A stretch of DNA of 64,000 nucleotides, taken from contig JAJLRJ010000002.1 of assembly GCA_024195265.1 (NCBI GenBank), positions 19,776,604 through 19,840,603 on the forward strand, read 5' to 3'. The stretch is from Dendrophyllia cribrosa. Taxonomy: Eukaryota; Cnidaria; Anthozoa; Scleractinia; Dendrophylliidae. The notes under the pieces are model-generated. The model made no database searches. It was not told where the DNA came from and saw only the letters and a program-made list of their open reading frames with translations. Position 1 is the first letter of the stretch. The number at the start of each line of letters is the position of its first letter. The position numbers were made by a program, and so were the translations under genes. This document shows positions 25,801-40,800 of the stretch, piece by piece.

Positions 25801-28800
25801 TAAATCACTTTGACCAACAGGTCTAGATAGAAGCATACTAGATAAAATACTCAAAAACAGGGAAATGTTTTTTATTTTTTTAACAAGATTTGTTTCAATT
25901 GATCTTTGATTATCGTCAGTTGCAAATTTGCTACAAAGTTCCAGATTTTTGGCGGTGAATTTTTTTTTGCAAAATTCTGTAACTTCTTTGCAGCTCATTT
26001 GCAACTGACGATGATCAAAGATTGATCGAAACATGTTTAAAAATAAAAAAAAGTTGTCTTGTATTTTAGCATTTTGACCAACTTATTTCAAGGAGCAGTT
26101 TTGTATGGAAGAACCGCAACACTACCCCTTCAAACCTTGGTTCTTTTAAAGCTTACAAATTAATACAGGCTTAATATTTGCTATAACTTTTCTTCATTTT
26201 CAAGCAAGAGACATGACGCATTTCAAGACTCACCATCAGGTAAGGCAGGTTTGACGCACTTGTGAATACAGTCATGATCAAGGCAACAAGCCTCTCCTGG
26301 ATGACACTTAGGTCCACCGGTGAAACAGTTGGGTTTTGATGGCCGTCCACAGCCAGGCATTGGATTAATAAGAGGGCAGACCAACTGGTGAGCTGGAAAA
26401 AAGAAGAATAAGGACGGGAAGGGTTACACTCAAACAAAACATGCATGTAAAGAATACACATTGCTAGTAAAAATACACATTTTGCCCAGGCAATTAAATC
26501 TTTACCTTTTGAGCAAAGTTTATTTTTTGTGCTATGATGCACGGTGGTACAGGGTAGGAATAAAACTCTGCTTGCTGGGTCGCAAATCATAGACATGAGA
26601 TTGGGAAATTGTTTTTTTTTTCTCTCACATGGTTCTGACATGGTTCTGACATGGTTTTGACATGGCTATGATTTCAGAAGCAAGTACCTGTTGTGTGTGT
26701 GTGTGTGTGTTTTTAATCCCTTTTCTCCTTTTCTTCTGACATTTGTCATCAGGGAAGCTGGCAAATAATTTTATTCTCTGTTGATTGGACACAACTTTTG
26801 ACGAGTGAGAGATGTATGTGGTTATCAACTTGTCCTTGGATTCAATTTTGGGTAGTCTTATTAGTCTTATTAAAGCCACTTTCCATTTTGAGCTGTCATG
26901 TATCTCAGTGTGCAGGCAAACATAAACATTGTTGCATTAGTTGCAAGATTTGGTCAGTTGACATTTGTTTTCAAACAATCCGAGGCTTTTCTCATTGGTA
27001 TACAATTTCCATACCACTGCTAAGACGTTCTCTGGGAATGAATACAGAGTCTTCAGAAGGGGGACTTGATCATGAAAACAACATACCTCACATTCCTCTT
27101 GAAATGAAAACAGGTTATTTAATTCCTGGTTGACAGCCTGTTGGTTTCTTATCTTTTCCTTTTTTTTTCAACACAAAATGAATGAAAACATTCCATCAGA
27201 GGGTGCTTCTCATATACTCACCATCTGGAGGTGGGGATGGAGGAACTCTAGTCTTGACACATGTCTTGGTGCAGTTTGATTGCAGGCAGCATCTCTCTCC
27301 AAGATTACATCCATTGTCTGATTCACAGCCAGTTACTGACGCACATCCTGGTATTGGATTTGGTACTGGACATTCACCAGGACGTGAACCTAACAAAATG
27401 CAGTGTATAAATAAATAATGATGTAAGAATGCTCATACAGGGTTTGTCCACTACAGCTGTTGTAAAAAAATTCATGACTTTTCCATGATTTCCTATGACT
27501 ATATTATAATGAAAATCCATGACCTGGATAGTTCATGAAAACTGGATGATTGTGGACCTGTCCTCTGACCCTCTTCTATCAATTGCTCAATATTAAGATT
27601 TAAAATTTTCACACAAAATTGTAACTTTCCATGACTTAAATGATCAATTCTGATTATCCAGGATTTTCAGGCCTGGAATTTGAAATGACAAAAGTCCATG
27701 ACGTTCAAGAAATTCTTCATTACCAGTATCTGTCTCTTCATAAAGAGAACAGTTGCTACATTAAAGATAATTGGTTGGATGGCTACTGCACTGGCTTCAT
27801 CCGATCTTTTCAGGGCCTTTTCTCAATCAGTATGATGTCTCTTTTCTCATCCACAAGTCTTGCTCTCCTTCAGACAACTTTTCTCCAGTAGCACCACTTT
27901 GAAAACGATATCAGATATTGTGGCCACCACTGCAAAGTTTTGTGTTTAATATGGTCCCACCAACCCATCAAACCCACCAGGCAATTGAACACCACCAACC
28001 ATGTTCAAAAGGCTTGGTGGGTCCTTAGTGGTTCTTACTCATTTTTAAATGAAGATCGAAGGGTACCACAATTTCTACATGGTCAAAGTGGAAAACACAT
28101 ATGGGTCTGGCAATTTCACTGTAATAGCAGAGGCAGGACCTTCTTTCTCTGTTACATTAAAACGGTATATGTTGGTTCATAGAATGCTTGGAACTCTTTC
28201 AGACTCATTTGTTGTTAAATAAATTGTATGTAGAACTGCGATTATCATTAATTTTTTCTTCAATACAGGAAAAAAAGGCATGATGTATTTCAAGACTCAC
28301 CATCAGGTAAGGCAGGTTTGATGCACTTGTGAGTACAGTCATGATCAAGGCAACAAGCCTCTCCTGGATGACACTTAGGTCCACCAGTGAAACAGTTGGG
28401 TTTTGATGGCTGTCCACAGCCAGGCGTTGGCTCAATAACAGGGCAGACTAACAGCTGAGCTAAATAAAAGAGTAGAGAAGAAGGTTCTGTTAGAGGTTAC
28501 AAATATACAGTAATTGACATTGAGCGTCAAACATGTGTCTGATTGTCTGTGACAAGCAGAAATTTTAATCAAGATGAGTTGTTGACACGACTTGTACATG
28601 GGACAAACAAATGCCTTCCTCCAAACATTGGAAGAGAAAGAACCAGAAAAAAGTTTTTTTTTGGCAAAACTGAAGATTACTGAATTCGTCAATTAACAAG
28701 ATCAGTTAACATTTCTTGCAAATCAGAAGCACTTTCCTTAACCAACAATTTGGTTTTATCAATGGGGGTAAAGGGCAATCGCTTGAAATGTCAGTCTTTG

Positions 28801-31800
28801 AATCTCTTTACCATGGCCAATTCACCTATCAATGTTAAACCAGACAGGGGAAGGACCACCGGCAGATGTGGGGCATTTCATTTGATTGTTATGTGGACAA
28901 AAATAGGTCAAATGGGGTCTCTCACCAGTAAACACAATTTGGAAGCATAAACACTAACATAAATCTCCAAGATGGTGCCTGTGTTAAACAATACAACATC
29001 CCACATTCCCCGGAGGTGATACTGTGATTAAAAACCTGTCATGTTTGCACAATAAAGAAAACCATTAAAAATCACAACAAATATTCTTTGGCGGGTAAAT
29101 GTTAACTTACATGGAGGAGGTAAAGGGTGTGTTTGGACACATTTATTTGAGCAGTTCTTCTGTAGACAGCACTTCTCTCCAAAGGAGCACTCATCATCAG
29201 ATGAGCAGCCTGTTCTGTTTCCAGCACAAACTGGAGTAGGATTCAGCACTGGACATTCCCCAGCCGTTGAGTCTGAAAATACAAGGGGATGAATAATCCT
29301 TAACAACAACTTGAAGCTACAGAAATACAAAATAGATTTATTAAAATTACAATAAAATATTTAAACCTGAAACATTTATTTAGATCCACGTTATATACCA
29401 CAAATCTTAAGGGAGTTGCTTGAGGAAACGCCAGGATAACTCATGGAAAGAAACACGTATTAGCATGCCTGTTGGTGCTGGAGAATAGGGGAGGGTACAT
29501 ATTTCCAGATCTCTATGAAATGCATGGCAAGATTGGGAAGGAATTAAAGGAGAAGATGTACAGACTGATCTCAGATTGTCAAGTTACTAGCTCTAGCAGT
29601 TACTATGTCATATCATTCTTCACCGCAACAGGAGATGAATGCCACACAACACAAGTTTCTGACGAAGCATGTGTAACATTCAAGCTAGTGACAGTTGTTG
29701 AGTTATATAAAAGTCTGTTCTGGGTCAAACGGTGATGGTATAATAATACACATATTATTAATATGGCTACATGGAGTTGTTGATTTGCAATATTGATTTT
29801 CAATGGAAAAATTTAGATCTAGACCACTCCTAGGTTAAAATACTTTTCAAAATGTCAAAAATGCTGTCCACTGCAGGGATGGAAATTTACACTTGCCCAC
29901 TGATTTCCACGTGAGTGTCAAATCTTCTTGGGCGAGTGCAAATTGTAGCTTTTTTGGTGCAGGTCTGAAATTCACTCGCCCAAATGTTGAGTGCTGTCAA
30001 AATGAAGTCTCCAATCCTGCCTCTGAAACACTAGAAAAATTCCTGTTCAAAAATGTCATTTTGAATGGAGTTTTATTAAAGGCTTTAATGCAAAAACCAT
30101 CTTGAGGTTCTTGAAAATGACTGGGAGTAGTTGGTCTCAATACATAATGTTATCTAGTATTACATACACCTACTTGAAAATTGTCGGTATATCCTTACCG
30201 CATTCTCCAGATTGCACTTTTCTCAGCCTCTGGCCTGTTTTACAAGCCTCCACCTCCAAACTGCACTTGTTAGGGTACGTTTTACCATCAGATCCACAGA
30301 CTGGACTCCAGTCTAAAGTACAGATCTCATTACACACACAGGTTGCTGAGCCATTTACCACTCTGCAGTACTGTCTTGGATCAGGGCACACCTTGTTTTC
30401 ACACTGGTCTAATATGGGCACAGAACATAATCATTATGTTTTGTAACTATATATGTTCCGCGAGTTGTCAACATAATAATATGCACATCAGAATGTAAGG
30501 TTAATGAGGAAAAAAAAGTATTTGATGCTGGAAAGCCATAAATTATTTATCAGTGCAAAATGTCAAAGCAACAGTAAGAAACGTTTTGTGACAACCCATC
30601 AAAAACAAAACTGGAGCATTTTGGAAATCAAAAAATATATTTAAGCTTTTGGAATGTTTTCATTTACTGAACATGTCTGAGGATCTTTTAAGATGCCAAG
30701 ACCTCCTGGGTATTTATAATAGTGACCCATTATAAACAGGGCTCGAAATTAAAAAAAAATTCTCAATCGCAAATTGCGAGTAATTCCTAAAATTTAGTCG
30801 TGAGTTTGAAAATTTTAGTCGCAAAAAAAAAAAGAACTATTACTACCGGAACCGGAAATGAGAAACAAGAAATTTCTGAGAAAGTCTGAAAAAGTGCGCC
30901 CGTGATACACTTCTTGGAAACCACGTTAATGGAGCATGAAATCGACGATCGAGTCACGCAACATTCAACGTGAATTTCGCAGGATGTTTCAGATAAAATT
31001 ACAACTACCAGTTACAAGTGAGACACAAGACTGTTGAATATAATTCCTTTATTAGCTAGGCCGTAAAACAGTCGCAAAATCGCGACTAATAGACAAATTT
31101 TAGTCGCAAAAGCGAAATCTTTAGTCGCAAATGCGCCCGATACAGGTGCAATTTCGAGCCCTGATAAAGCATACAGATATTTCATATTACTTATAAGAAC
31201 AACATTAATAGTTATAGTGATGAAGCTATATAGTACTCTGTATCAGTAACACAGTAAAATTGCCTTTCTTTGGCATTTTCCTTATGCGTTATTGATGAAT
31301 GTTATGTCAATGAGTAAATGAATGATCCACCTCCAGTCTTGGATCATAAATCAGGTGGAAAAGCGAATTTTCAAAACAGAATCCAGACCTAGATTGCTTA
31401 AAAGGAGTGCCATTTAATGCCCATACCACACTCTCCCATTGCTACAACTGTCAGCTCCTTTCCACTTGTGCAAGCTTCAACCTCGAGACTGCAGTTATTT
31501 GGGTAAGATTGGCCATCAGATCCACAGACAGGCAGCAGAATAAGGGGGCAGATTTCATTGCAAACACAGGTTGCCATGCCATCCACAACCTTACAGTGGT
31601 GCCGAGAATGACTGCATAGAGAAATGTCGCAAGGATCTGTGGGAACTAATAAAAAAAAGACAAAACAAATTTGGTCATCAGTGGCAACATTATTTTGTAA
31701 AGTGCAGACTGAAAACTGCAGACCCAGTGTAAACAACCTAAATCCTGAGTCTATAAAAAAAAACTTAAACAGGCCCAATAGTACAACAACTTGTAGTCTG

Positions 31801-34800
31801 CAGAGTTGCAGTTCACTTAGTTGTTAACAGCCTGCCCTTCTGCATTTAACATAAAGATTCTCTTGTTATGGGTGAGAAGTCCAAAACTGGGACAAGCTTA
31901 GCGTGGACTAGCATCCATTTTAGCTAGTAATATAGGTACAATGTACCAGAGCATTTCCACGAATGTGCTTAAAAGTTAGCATTTATACAAAGCCAAGCCA
32001 GCCCATTGGGCCATTTCCAAAGTCCAGATTCAGTACCAAGAAGTGTCTAAAACTAATTGCTATTTTCCGCTCTCGTGGATAGGATGCTAGTCTAATGCAA
32101 AACAGGGCTGTGCTCTAGCAGTGAAGTGACTCCCCTTGGGTTTCCTATGATAGCTCTTAGAGCACAGCCTTACAAAGAGACCTACCTTATATGCCTGATT
32201 GAAGAATGACAATACACAATATTATTGCCAATGAAAACAAAAGGATGTGAGAGATACCAGGTGTGAACTACATGTATGAATCTTCAGATTGAAAGACTGT
32301 CAGTCTAAGCACCAGGTCACCCCACCTTTACTTCATGAATATTATGAAAACCAGAAATAACTGCAGAATCAGACAAAAGCTCTTTATCTCAACATACCTG
32401 TGCACTGGCCCTCATACTGCATCTCCACAATTCTGTTTGCCAGACAACTCATGCTTTCAAGCGCTTTTGTATTGGGGTATGTCTGTCCATCTGAGCCACA
32501 CACTGGTGCCGAGTTTGCTGGGATAATCATTGGACAGATACACATTGCCCTGCTGCCCACCAGTTCACACTTGTGATAGGGATGTGTGCATAGTGATGGC
32601 ACATCACAGGGGTCTGTGAATACATACAACATAGATGAATTAACCCTTTCACTCCCAGGGTAAATTGTAAAAATCCTATGGTGTGACCATTCAAATGAAA
32701 CCTCTTCAGCAGTTGTTTTGCATGATACCATTCAATATTTACAAAATGAAATTTGGGATTTTCCTTGAATTTTGATTTTTGGTACTCTTGGGAGTAACAA
32801 GGTTGTTTAAAGGGACTAGTTATTGCAGCTATCATTTAGCAACACTTTGAAAGCTGAAATATATCTTTTCAACTATAACAAGTTGGAGAAAATTGTCCAA
32901 CTTACAGTAGTTTGCAATTGTTTAAGCTCTTTGGTTACAATTATCTGATTTGTTGCACAAAATGTAATATCTTTTTTTTGATCACCTTAAACCAAACTTC
33001 CCTCTGGTGATTGCTTCAGGTAATGTAATTAGTCATTGCACTATTTTTTTTAAAATACTGGAAACAAAATAATATATAATAGTACTTTCAAGGCCTCTGA
33101 GTGTTCAGAGTAGGACAAAATACTACACCATGTAGCTTCATTTAGAACTTGGACCAGTACAAACCATCAAGTTCTTAAGATTTGCTCACTTGTGTTCTCC
33201 TTTGTGCACTCTCCTTGACTTGCCAATGTAACATCCTGACTCCTTTCACAGGCAGTTGCCTTTAGCACACAGCTGTTAGGATAGGTTTTACCATCTGAGC
33301 CACAAACAGGGGCATACTCCCGCGTGCATGCAGATGGTGGACAGACACAGACCGCTCCCACGGACGTCTTGATACATCTATGTTGTGGGTGACTACAGTT
33401 GGATTTCTTGCAAGGGTCTGGTTCTGTTGAGTATAAAATAAACATTTAACTCTTTATCCTTATAACAAAGAAATCATTATAACAGATGACGACCATGTTC
33501 AAGCCACAGCACAATTTTAGTTATTTATCAAACTTGATTTAACAAAACAGAAGTTCAGTGACAATGGTTTTCACCATATGGTTATCAAATCTGTTGTTTG
33601 ACCATTCAAAAAAAGCTACATGTATTGCATAACACCAAGCCTTGAACAAAGAAAAATGTACAAAAACTTCCACTTGGTGGGAAATGTATGACTAAAAGGA
33701 CCACAGAAAAACACTGCTCAACATATATCAATAAAATAATTTGTATTTGAATGGTCATTTATAATGGCATAATTATGCTCATCCAAATACTACCCTTTCC
33801 TAAAGTCAAACCATCGAGTCTGTGTGTACGACCATTTAAATGAAAGCCATTCTGATTGTTTCTGTGCAGTGTAGGTGTTCACGGAGTAAGAACAGTGTTC
33901 CATGCTAAGCTGTAAAATTGACCCTGAGAGTGAAAGGGTTTGGAATAAAAATAACATTAAATAGTAAATAGTGACACAGACTTACTACAAGTTTCTTTAC
34001 TGGCTAAAGTGATCTTTTTCTGTTGAGTGCATGATGCTACTTTCATTTGACACTCATTGTCATAAACATTTCCATCTGAGCCACAAACAGGTGCATAAAG
34101 TGCTGGGCACACTTCTGGACAGACACATTTGCCCATTCCATGTAACTCCATACACCTGCTATAATGCTTGCACTTTTTCACACTGCATGGGTCAGCTGCA
34201 GAACAAGATGAGAAAGATGTGATGTTCATCATGTCACAAGCGTGAGACAAAGAAAAAAATCATAGTCGCTGACAGGAATCGAACCTATCAACTTCCGCAC
34301 ACCGGTCGGATGCTCTAACCACTGAGCTACGAGAGACTTGTGGCGAGTTTACAGGCCATTATATACTGGTTTGATACCACTCAACAACAAGACACATGGT
34401 GGGCTACTTGGCCGAATACCAGGTTCGTGTATGGCATACATGTGTGCTGCATACACTGCTAGGATCAGCAATGTTGAAAGGTTATAAATAAAGAAAGATG
34501 GTATTAGATCACATTGTACAATTACACATTTATAAATCCTGCCAGTTATGATAACTCCTCTATTTAAGCCCCCACCACCATTGCCACCCTCACTATTAAG
34601 TCACCGTTTTTGGAAAACAAAATTTATTACTTACCACATCCCCCCTAATGTAATCACACCCTTATGACAACCAAAACAATTAACAACAGTACTGAGTTAC
34701 CAATTAATCCAGGCACTAATTCACATATGGTGCACATGAGTTTTTGGGGAAAGAATAAATTGCAAATGTAACGCTTTACTGGTCAAAATATGGTTTATCC

Positions 34801-37800
34801 ATGTGCATATAAGTTGGGTCCTGGTGAAGGTAATACTGGGATAAGCCTGTGATGGGTTAACATCCCATCTATAGGTGAGTAGCAATACTCCTACATGTAG
34901 TTACTTCATGATACAGAAACCATGTTAATTTCTGGAGATACATTTAATGCCCACACCAAAGAGGAATGAAAGTTGACGAGAGTTCAAACTCTTTGAGAGT
35001 GCACAAAGTGAATGAGAATGCTTGTGAGTTGTGGCTAAACAAGAGCAAGAGTTCAGAATTCCCATAGACTACTAACAATGAAAAATAAAGCAGATTCAAA
35101 CTCTTCGAGAACTCACCAAGAGAGCGTATGAGAGTTTGAGGTCAAACCAGAGTGAGAGTTTGAACTCTTGTCAACTCTTGTTCTTGTTAAGCCCGATCTT
35201 AAGGCTGGAACATTACACCAATTTTCACTAAGCTCTAATAACTATTAAAATTCTAACACAGATTCAACAAATTCTTGACAAAGAGGCTTAGAGGGATATA
35301 GGAAAGGAATTAATAATTCATCCCTGTAAAACATTATGATTATTTTCTTTTGTTTTATCTCTAGATCTTACATAGATGGCAATAAATAGAAAGACCAAGA
35401 AATAAACAAGTCACCTGCACATTCTATTCCATCCCCTTCATATCCTGGATTGCAAACACATTGTCGGCCTCCAATCACAAGTTCTATGCACTGGGCATTT
35501 GGATGACACTTTTGAGGACATTCAAGATTACCTACAGTGTACAAGTATACATAACCATGATTAGCAATGATAAGAACAGTTCCCTTCATGAAAGGTCAGA
35601 GGTTTCTTTGTTCCACATTTGTGACATGATGAACATTTCATTACAGAGCTTGCTTGAAATTCACCATCTTTCAATCTTTATTTATCCCCGGTGGGAAGGG
35701 GGGTACTCCCTATAATGGGCTATACGGGGATGCTCCGCCTGAAAGGGGTACCTTTTTGAGGCTGGAGGTATGTGAAAGGGTAGGGATTTCACGAGTTGAA
35801 GTATATGAAAGGGTAGGGATTTCACAAAGTATAGGAAAGCCGTAGGGAAAACACGAGTTGGAGTATAAAAAGGTAGGGAAAACTGCCATTTAAGTATTTT
35901 ATAAAGCGCCTTTCAAAATATAACAAACAGATGCACATAAAGGCTATATGAAAGGGGTACCATTTTCAGTGAAAGGTATATGAAAGGGGTACCATTTTCA
36001 ATGAAAGGTATATGAAAGGTATATGAAAGGTATATGAAAGGTATATGCATGCAGTAACACAGATTTTTTAAAAACAAACCCTTTTCCTAAACATGAAATC
36101 AGACTTACCAAATTGAACACAGTCTCTTTGACAGCCATTGAAGCAACACTTTCCCCCTCCTTGCTCTTCGCAATCTGCATTACTCTGACACATGTCTCCT
36201 CTGCGGTCACAAATCCCATCCTGGCCTTTCCATGGTCGGGGGCAAATGTTGGGCCTTTCCTTGACCACTCCTTCTATGACAAATAATAAGACATTTAAGC
36301 CATGATCTACAGCGTATATGATCCTCCAAATTCTGGCAATGGTCTCATTGTTATGGTATCAATTGGGAAAAGTTGTCTTTGGTTTGAAAGAAAATTTAAC
36401 GATATGTCAAGAACTTGAACATCAACTTACCACATCTTCCAGGTTGTATAACTCTAAGGCGTTGACCACTCTGGCATGCTGCAACCTCCATGGCACACTT
36501 GTTGGGGTATGTCTTGTTATCAGAAGCACATACCGGGGCATACTCCAGTGTGCATGCCATGTTACAAACACACACAGCTGTGCCATTCTGAACCTCGCAC
36601 ACGTGATGCTTGTGACTACAAAGGCTGACTTCACATGGGTCATGTAATTTGGAACCTAAAAAGGAGAACTTTACCATTATTTCACAGTCATACCATACAG
36701 CTGTATATTATTTACTTGAGAAAGTGCCATGGCACTAATAAAGTTTTGGGACTCAGCTTTTGATTCAAAACTTTAACACTTACTTAGAAAATAATAACAA
36801 AAAACTTGATTTCAATAGTTTTCAATTTTTCTTTCAATGTTAGTCTCTCTGGCATCAGAAGTATTCTTTGATTAAGCAATACTCAACAGCTCACATGCTT
36901 CGAAGACAGTGCTGTATGTGCAACCTTGTTGTTAATATTATAGGTGGGTGCCTGATTACCCAAGGGCAAAGAGCTTTAAACATTGACAAGTATTGTTGGT
37001 CCATTGCATTGAGTGTATTCGGTGGTAGGTTTTAATAAAAAAGTGGACTCCCTTGGTACACATTGGAGTCATCTCTCCTCAAAAACAAAATGCTCAATGC
37101 AAGAGAGGCTTGACGAATGCAGATTTTGGACAAAAACTGAAAAATTACCGGACCTTGACCATGCACAATGGATTGCTTCCTCAAAACGTTTTTGCATTTT
37201 CTTATGTGAGGGCTAAATCAACAAGCATTTTGCCAAAACAAAAACATGGCCAGTCTTGTAATGGTTCATTGCTGTCATGACAATTTTTAATAAATTATCC
37301 TTCAGGCAAAAAAATGAATTTGACCAACCCAAAATTTATACACTCCGGCTGTTTATTACGTTTATAACAGTGGTTGTAACTTTGCAACCTGTATATCTCA
37401 AGTTGTGACCATTCAAATGAAAACTTTCATTTTGTGGTTTTAATTGTCTCTCAACACTTTCAATAGGTGAAATGCGATTTTTAAAATTTTTCTGTTTCAA
37501 TGTCGGCCACTCTTGGAATTGAAGGGATTGAGATAGCCTGCATGGCCGCACTAGAAATTGGAGGCAAAGGCATAATCCCCCTCCCCTTCCCACACACACT
37601 AGGATCGAAGTTGCACTTACACTCTCCATCCTTGATCTTTGTAATGGCACCTCCACTGTTACAGCTAGCAATGTCCAAGGCACCTGGGTTCGAATATGTC
37701 ACACCATCTGAGCCACACACAGGGAAGTACTCAAGCGTGTTGAAAATAGGGCAGACACAAGTCGCCGTTTCATTAATGACTTCACACCTGGCAATGGGAT

Positions 37801-40800
37801 GGCTGCAGTTGATGCTTGAGCATAGGTCTGCAGAAACACTAACTGTAAATGAACAAAGATCAAATGCACTGGGTAAGAAACTGGCAGTCATAGTTTGTGG
37901 TGGATCCACAGCAATTCTGGCAATGGTAAATTCATGACTTTGTGAGACAGCAAGAGCAGTATCTCTCTTTCAACTTTGACAGAGAATCCAAGAAAGCTTT
38001 ACAAAAAATTGAGACTCTGAGGCTTTGAGAGCCACTTAAATCAAAGGCTCCCATGACCCAACTCATGAATACAATACAATCTTCAGACACTCCCCTCTGA
38101 TATCCATTTTGCTACTGCCCCCCCCCCCCCCCCACCCCCTGAAACGAACTCTCCACCCTCCCCTCCCTCCAACACTATCCCCATGGGTAAGGCAGAAAAC
38201 CACTATCACATTTGGAATGGACAGAACATAGGTACAAGACTTATGCACTGGTCAGTGGAATTACCAAGAAAAGTATACAGCTAATGGAAGGAAGGAGTGA
38301 CAATTTGCATGTTTGTCCCTATCTGCTACAACTTGCTCAATCTTATTCATTACAAGTTAAAAATAATGAGACTGTGAGACAGATGATTCTTCTTACATTC
38401 ATCTACACCCTTTTTGCATTCTCCTTCATAGCCCACAGAGACAATCTTGTTTGCCTCACATGTTAGCAAGTCCATCATGCACTCATTAGAGTAGGTTTGG
38501 CCATCTGTTCCACACACTGGTCGATAATCACGAGTACATGCAATGACAGGACACTTGCACTCAGGCTTGCCCTCATCTGTTACATTGCATTCTTGTAGTG
38601 GATGACTGCAGGTAATATTGCTGCAAGGGTCAACCTGATCCTCTGTGAATTTAAGAAACAATACTGTTCAAAAACCCTAAGAAACAGAGACATCTGGTAA
38701 TATTATGCTTATACCTTTCCAGACAGAGAAGTTCGGCTGAATTGTAACTTAAAGTGCCTGCCAATAGAATGTTTGCCACATTTTTCTTAGTAAATTGTTT
38801 TTCTAATCATTCTTTACAATTCAATGTACATAGCTCATTTAAGGGACACCATACAATGAATGGAGTGAGCCGCTGACCTTACAAGATCTCCATGCACTTG
38901 ATGTGTGCAATTAACTGTGGCTATGAGATCTATGATGGATGCACAAGACTGACCACAAAACTCACAGATGGAGTGAGCAGTGCCTGGGTAACAGCAAAAC
39001 TGGCTGTTCATTTATCTCAATAAACCTTCTTAGCAAGCTGGATGCATTCACTGTCAAATGAAGTTGACCACTGAACCCAATATTCTACCATTATGTATGG
39101 TATACACTTTTAAACTATTTTAACTTAATTATGAATACAAATGGGTATCAGTTTACTAATAAAGTGTTGTAATGGATGACTTAAAGACTAATATGACAAG
39201 ATGAAAGGATCAAATGTCCCAACATGAAACCCATGGCTTCAGATAACCGGTTGGAGGCTCAATCCATTGAGCAATAAGGAACTCATGGAAAACAGAGGCA
39301 TTTTTACTACGTTTAAGTATAACAGGTATCCCACATATTGTTAGGTTCAACACTGACAAGCATCATGAGATGACAAATAATGTAAGATATGGTGAATTAT
39401 AAGAATAAAAAGAAATGCCGAGATGAAAGTGATCAAATGTCACGAGCATGAGGACAAAGACTAACTAAATACGCTTTAATCCTCTGTTTCAGAGATGCAT
39501 GAGGCTACAGTGCAAGTGTGCAATTTTTTAGAAAATCTACATGGACTTAGAACATGTCCCTGCATAAAGGATTAAAGTAATTTAAAATCTTCCACATAAA
39601 AAAGAAACCGAAACAAACAAACAAACATGGAATTATGCCTAATTTGCATAAATCTCTTACCACAGTTTTCTGGCAATGCAGGGAGGACCATGACCTGCTG
39701 TTGACAAGAGGTATTCATTAAGTGACAAATATTATCGTAAATCTCTCCATCACTGCCACAGATAGGTTTCTTTTCATTGCTACAACTTGGATGGCTTCCT
39801 GAACCAGGGCAGACACAAGTCACACTACCATTGATGACATCACACTCGGAATAAGGGGAGCCACAGAGTACTGATGCACAAGGATCAACTGAAGCATAAA
39901 AGTACTTGAACTAAGCAAAATTTCATTCCCCTTCAAATCAAACTATCAAACAACTATCAAACAACTATCACAAGGAACTGTGCATGTATCTGCTATTCAT
40001 TTTTAGCATAGACATCTACTTTGTCTGAGGAGAAGCAATAAGAGCATTGGCTTAACATCCTCGCCCAGAGTCTAGGCAAAATATTGACAAGACTAAACTA
40101 TGGTGTACAGTCTACTACATGGTTAAAACAATATATTGTACTGGTACACTTTTTTGATCAGTCATATGAACTGGTGGGCTAGGTCTGAAACTGAGTCTCG
40201 ATGGTGCACTACCTCAAAATGGATGGTGCACGTCTTTTTACAAATATGTTCGCTCAATATCAGGGGTGCGACTTATCTGCGAGCACATGTACAAAAAGTT
40301 GCAATGTATGTTTACTTAACAAACCCTTCTTTTAATCATGAGCCCTGAAATTAAGACTTCTTGATTGGATAGATTATGGAACAAAATTCTTTAATATTGT
40401 GTAGAAAAATTTACCCTGCAGAGCATCGCCAATAGGGATGATATCTGCTTACAAACATTCGTTTTGTTATTCAAATGTGCCAACCACTGGAACAAAAGAA
40501 CCCTTTGTTTCGGCAGCCAATAAGGCTCTGGTTGGCACATTAATAACAATTGGTGACGTCATTGATATCTTCCCTATACCAAAAATCAAATTGGACAGAA
40601 AAGGATCTGTATTGTAATGCATTGCCATACCATGTACATGTAAACATTAATTACAAAATAGCAAAATGTCGCTTAGCTTATTTCCACCAAATATATAGCT
40701 TAGTTGAACAAAAAGATTCTATAGAACAAAACCAAAGCAGTAGTTTGGAGATCAAGTGCAGTATTGCAAGGATTGAAGTGGATTACAGTTCATGAAATTT

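Noticed and set aside
34265..34337. tRNA gene on the minus strand
   Set aside because: It has A and B boxes, but the stems pair poorly and it continues into a SINE tail shared with 17111-17241, so it is a SINE head and not a tRNA gene.
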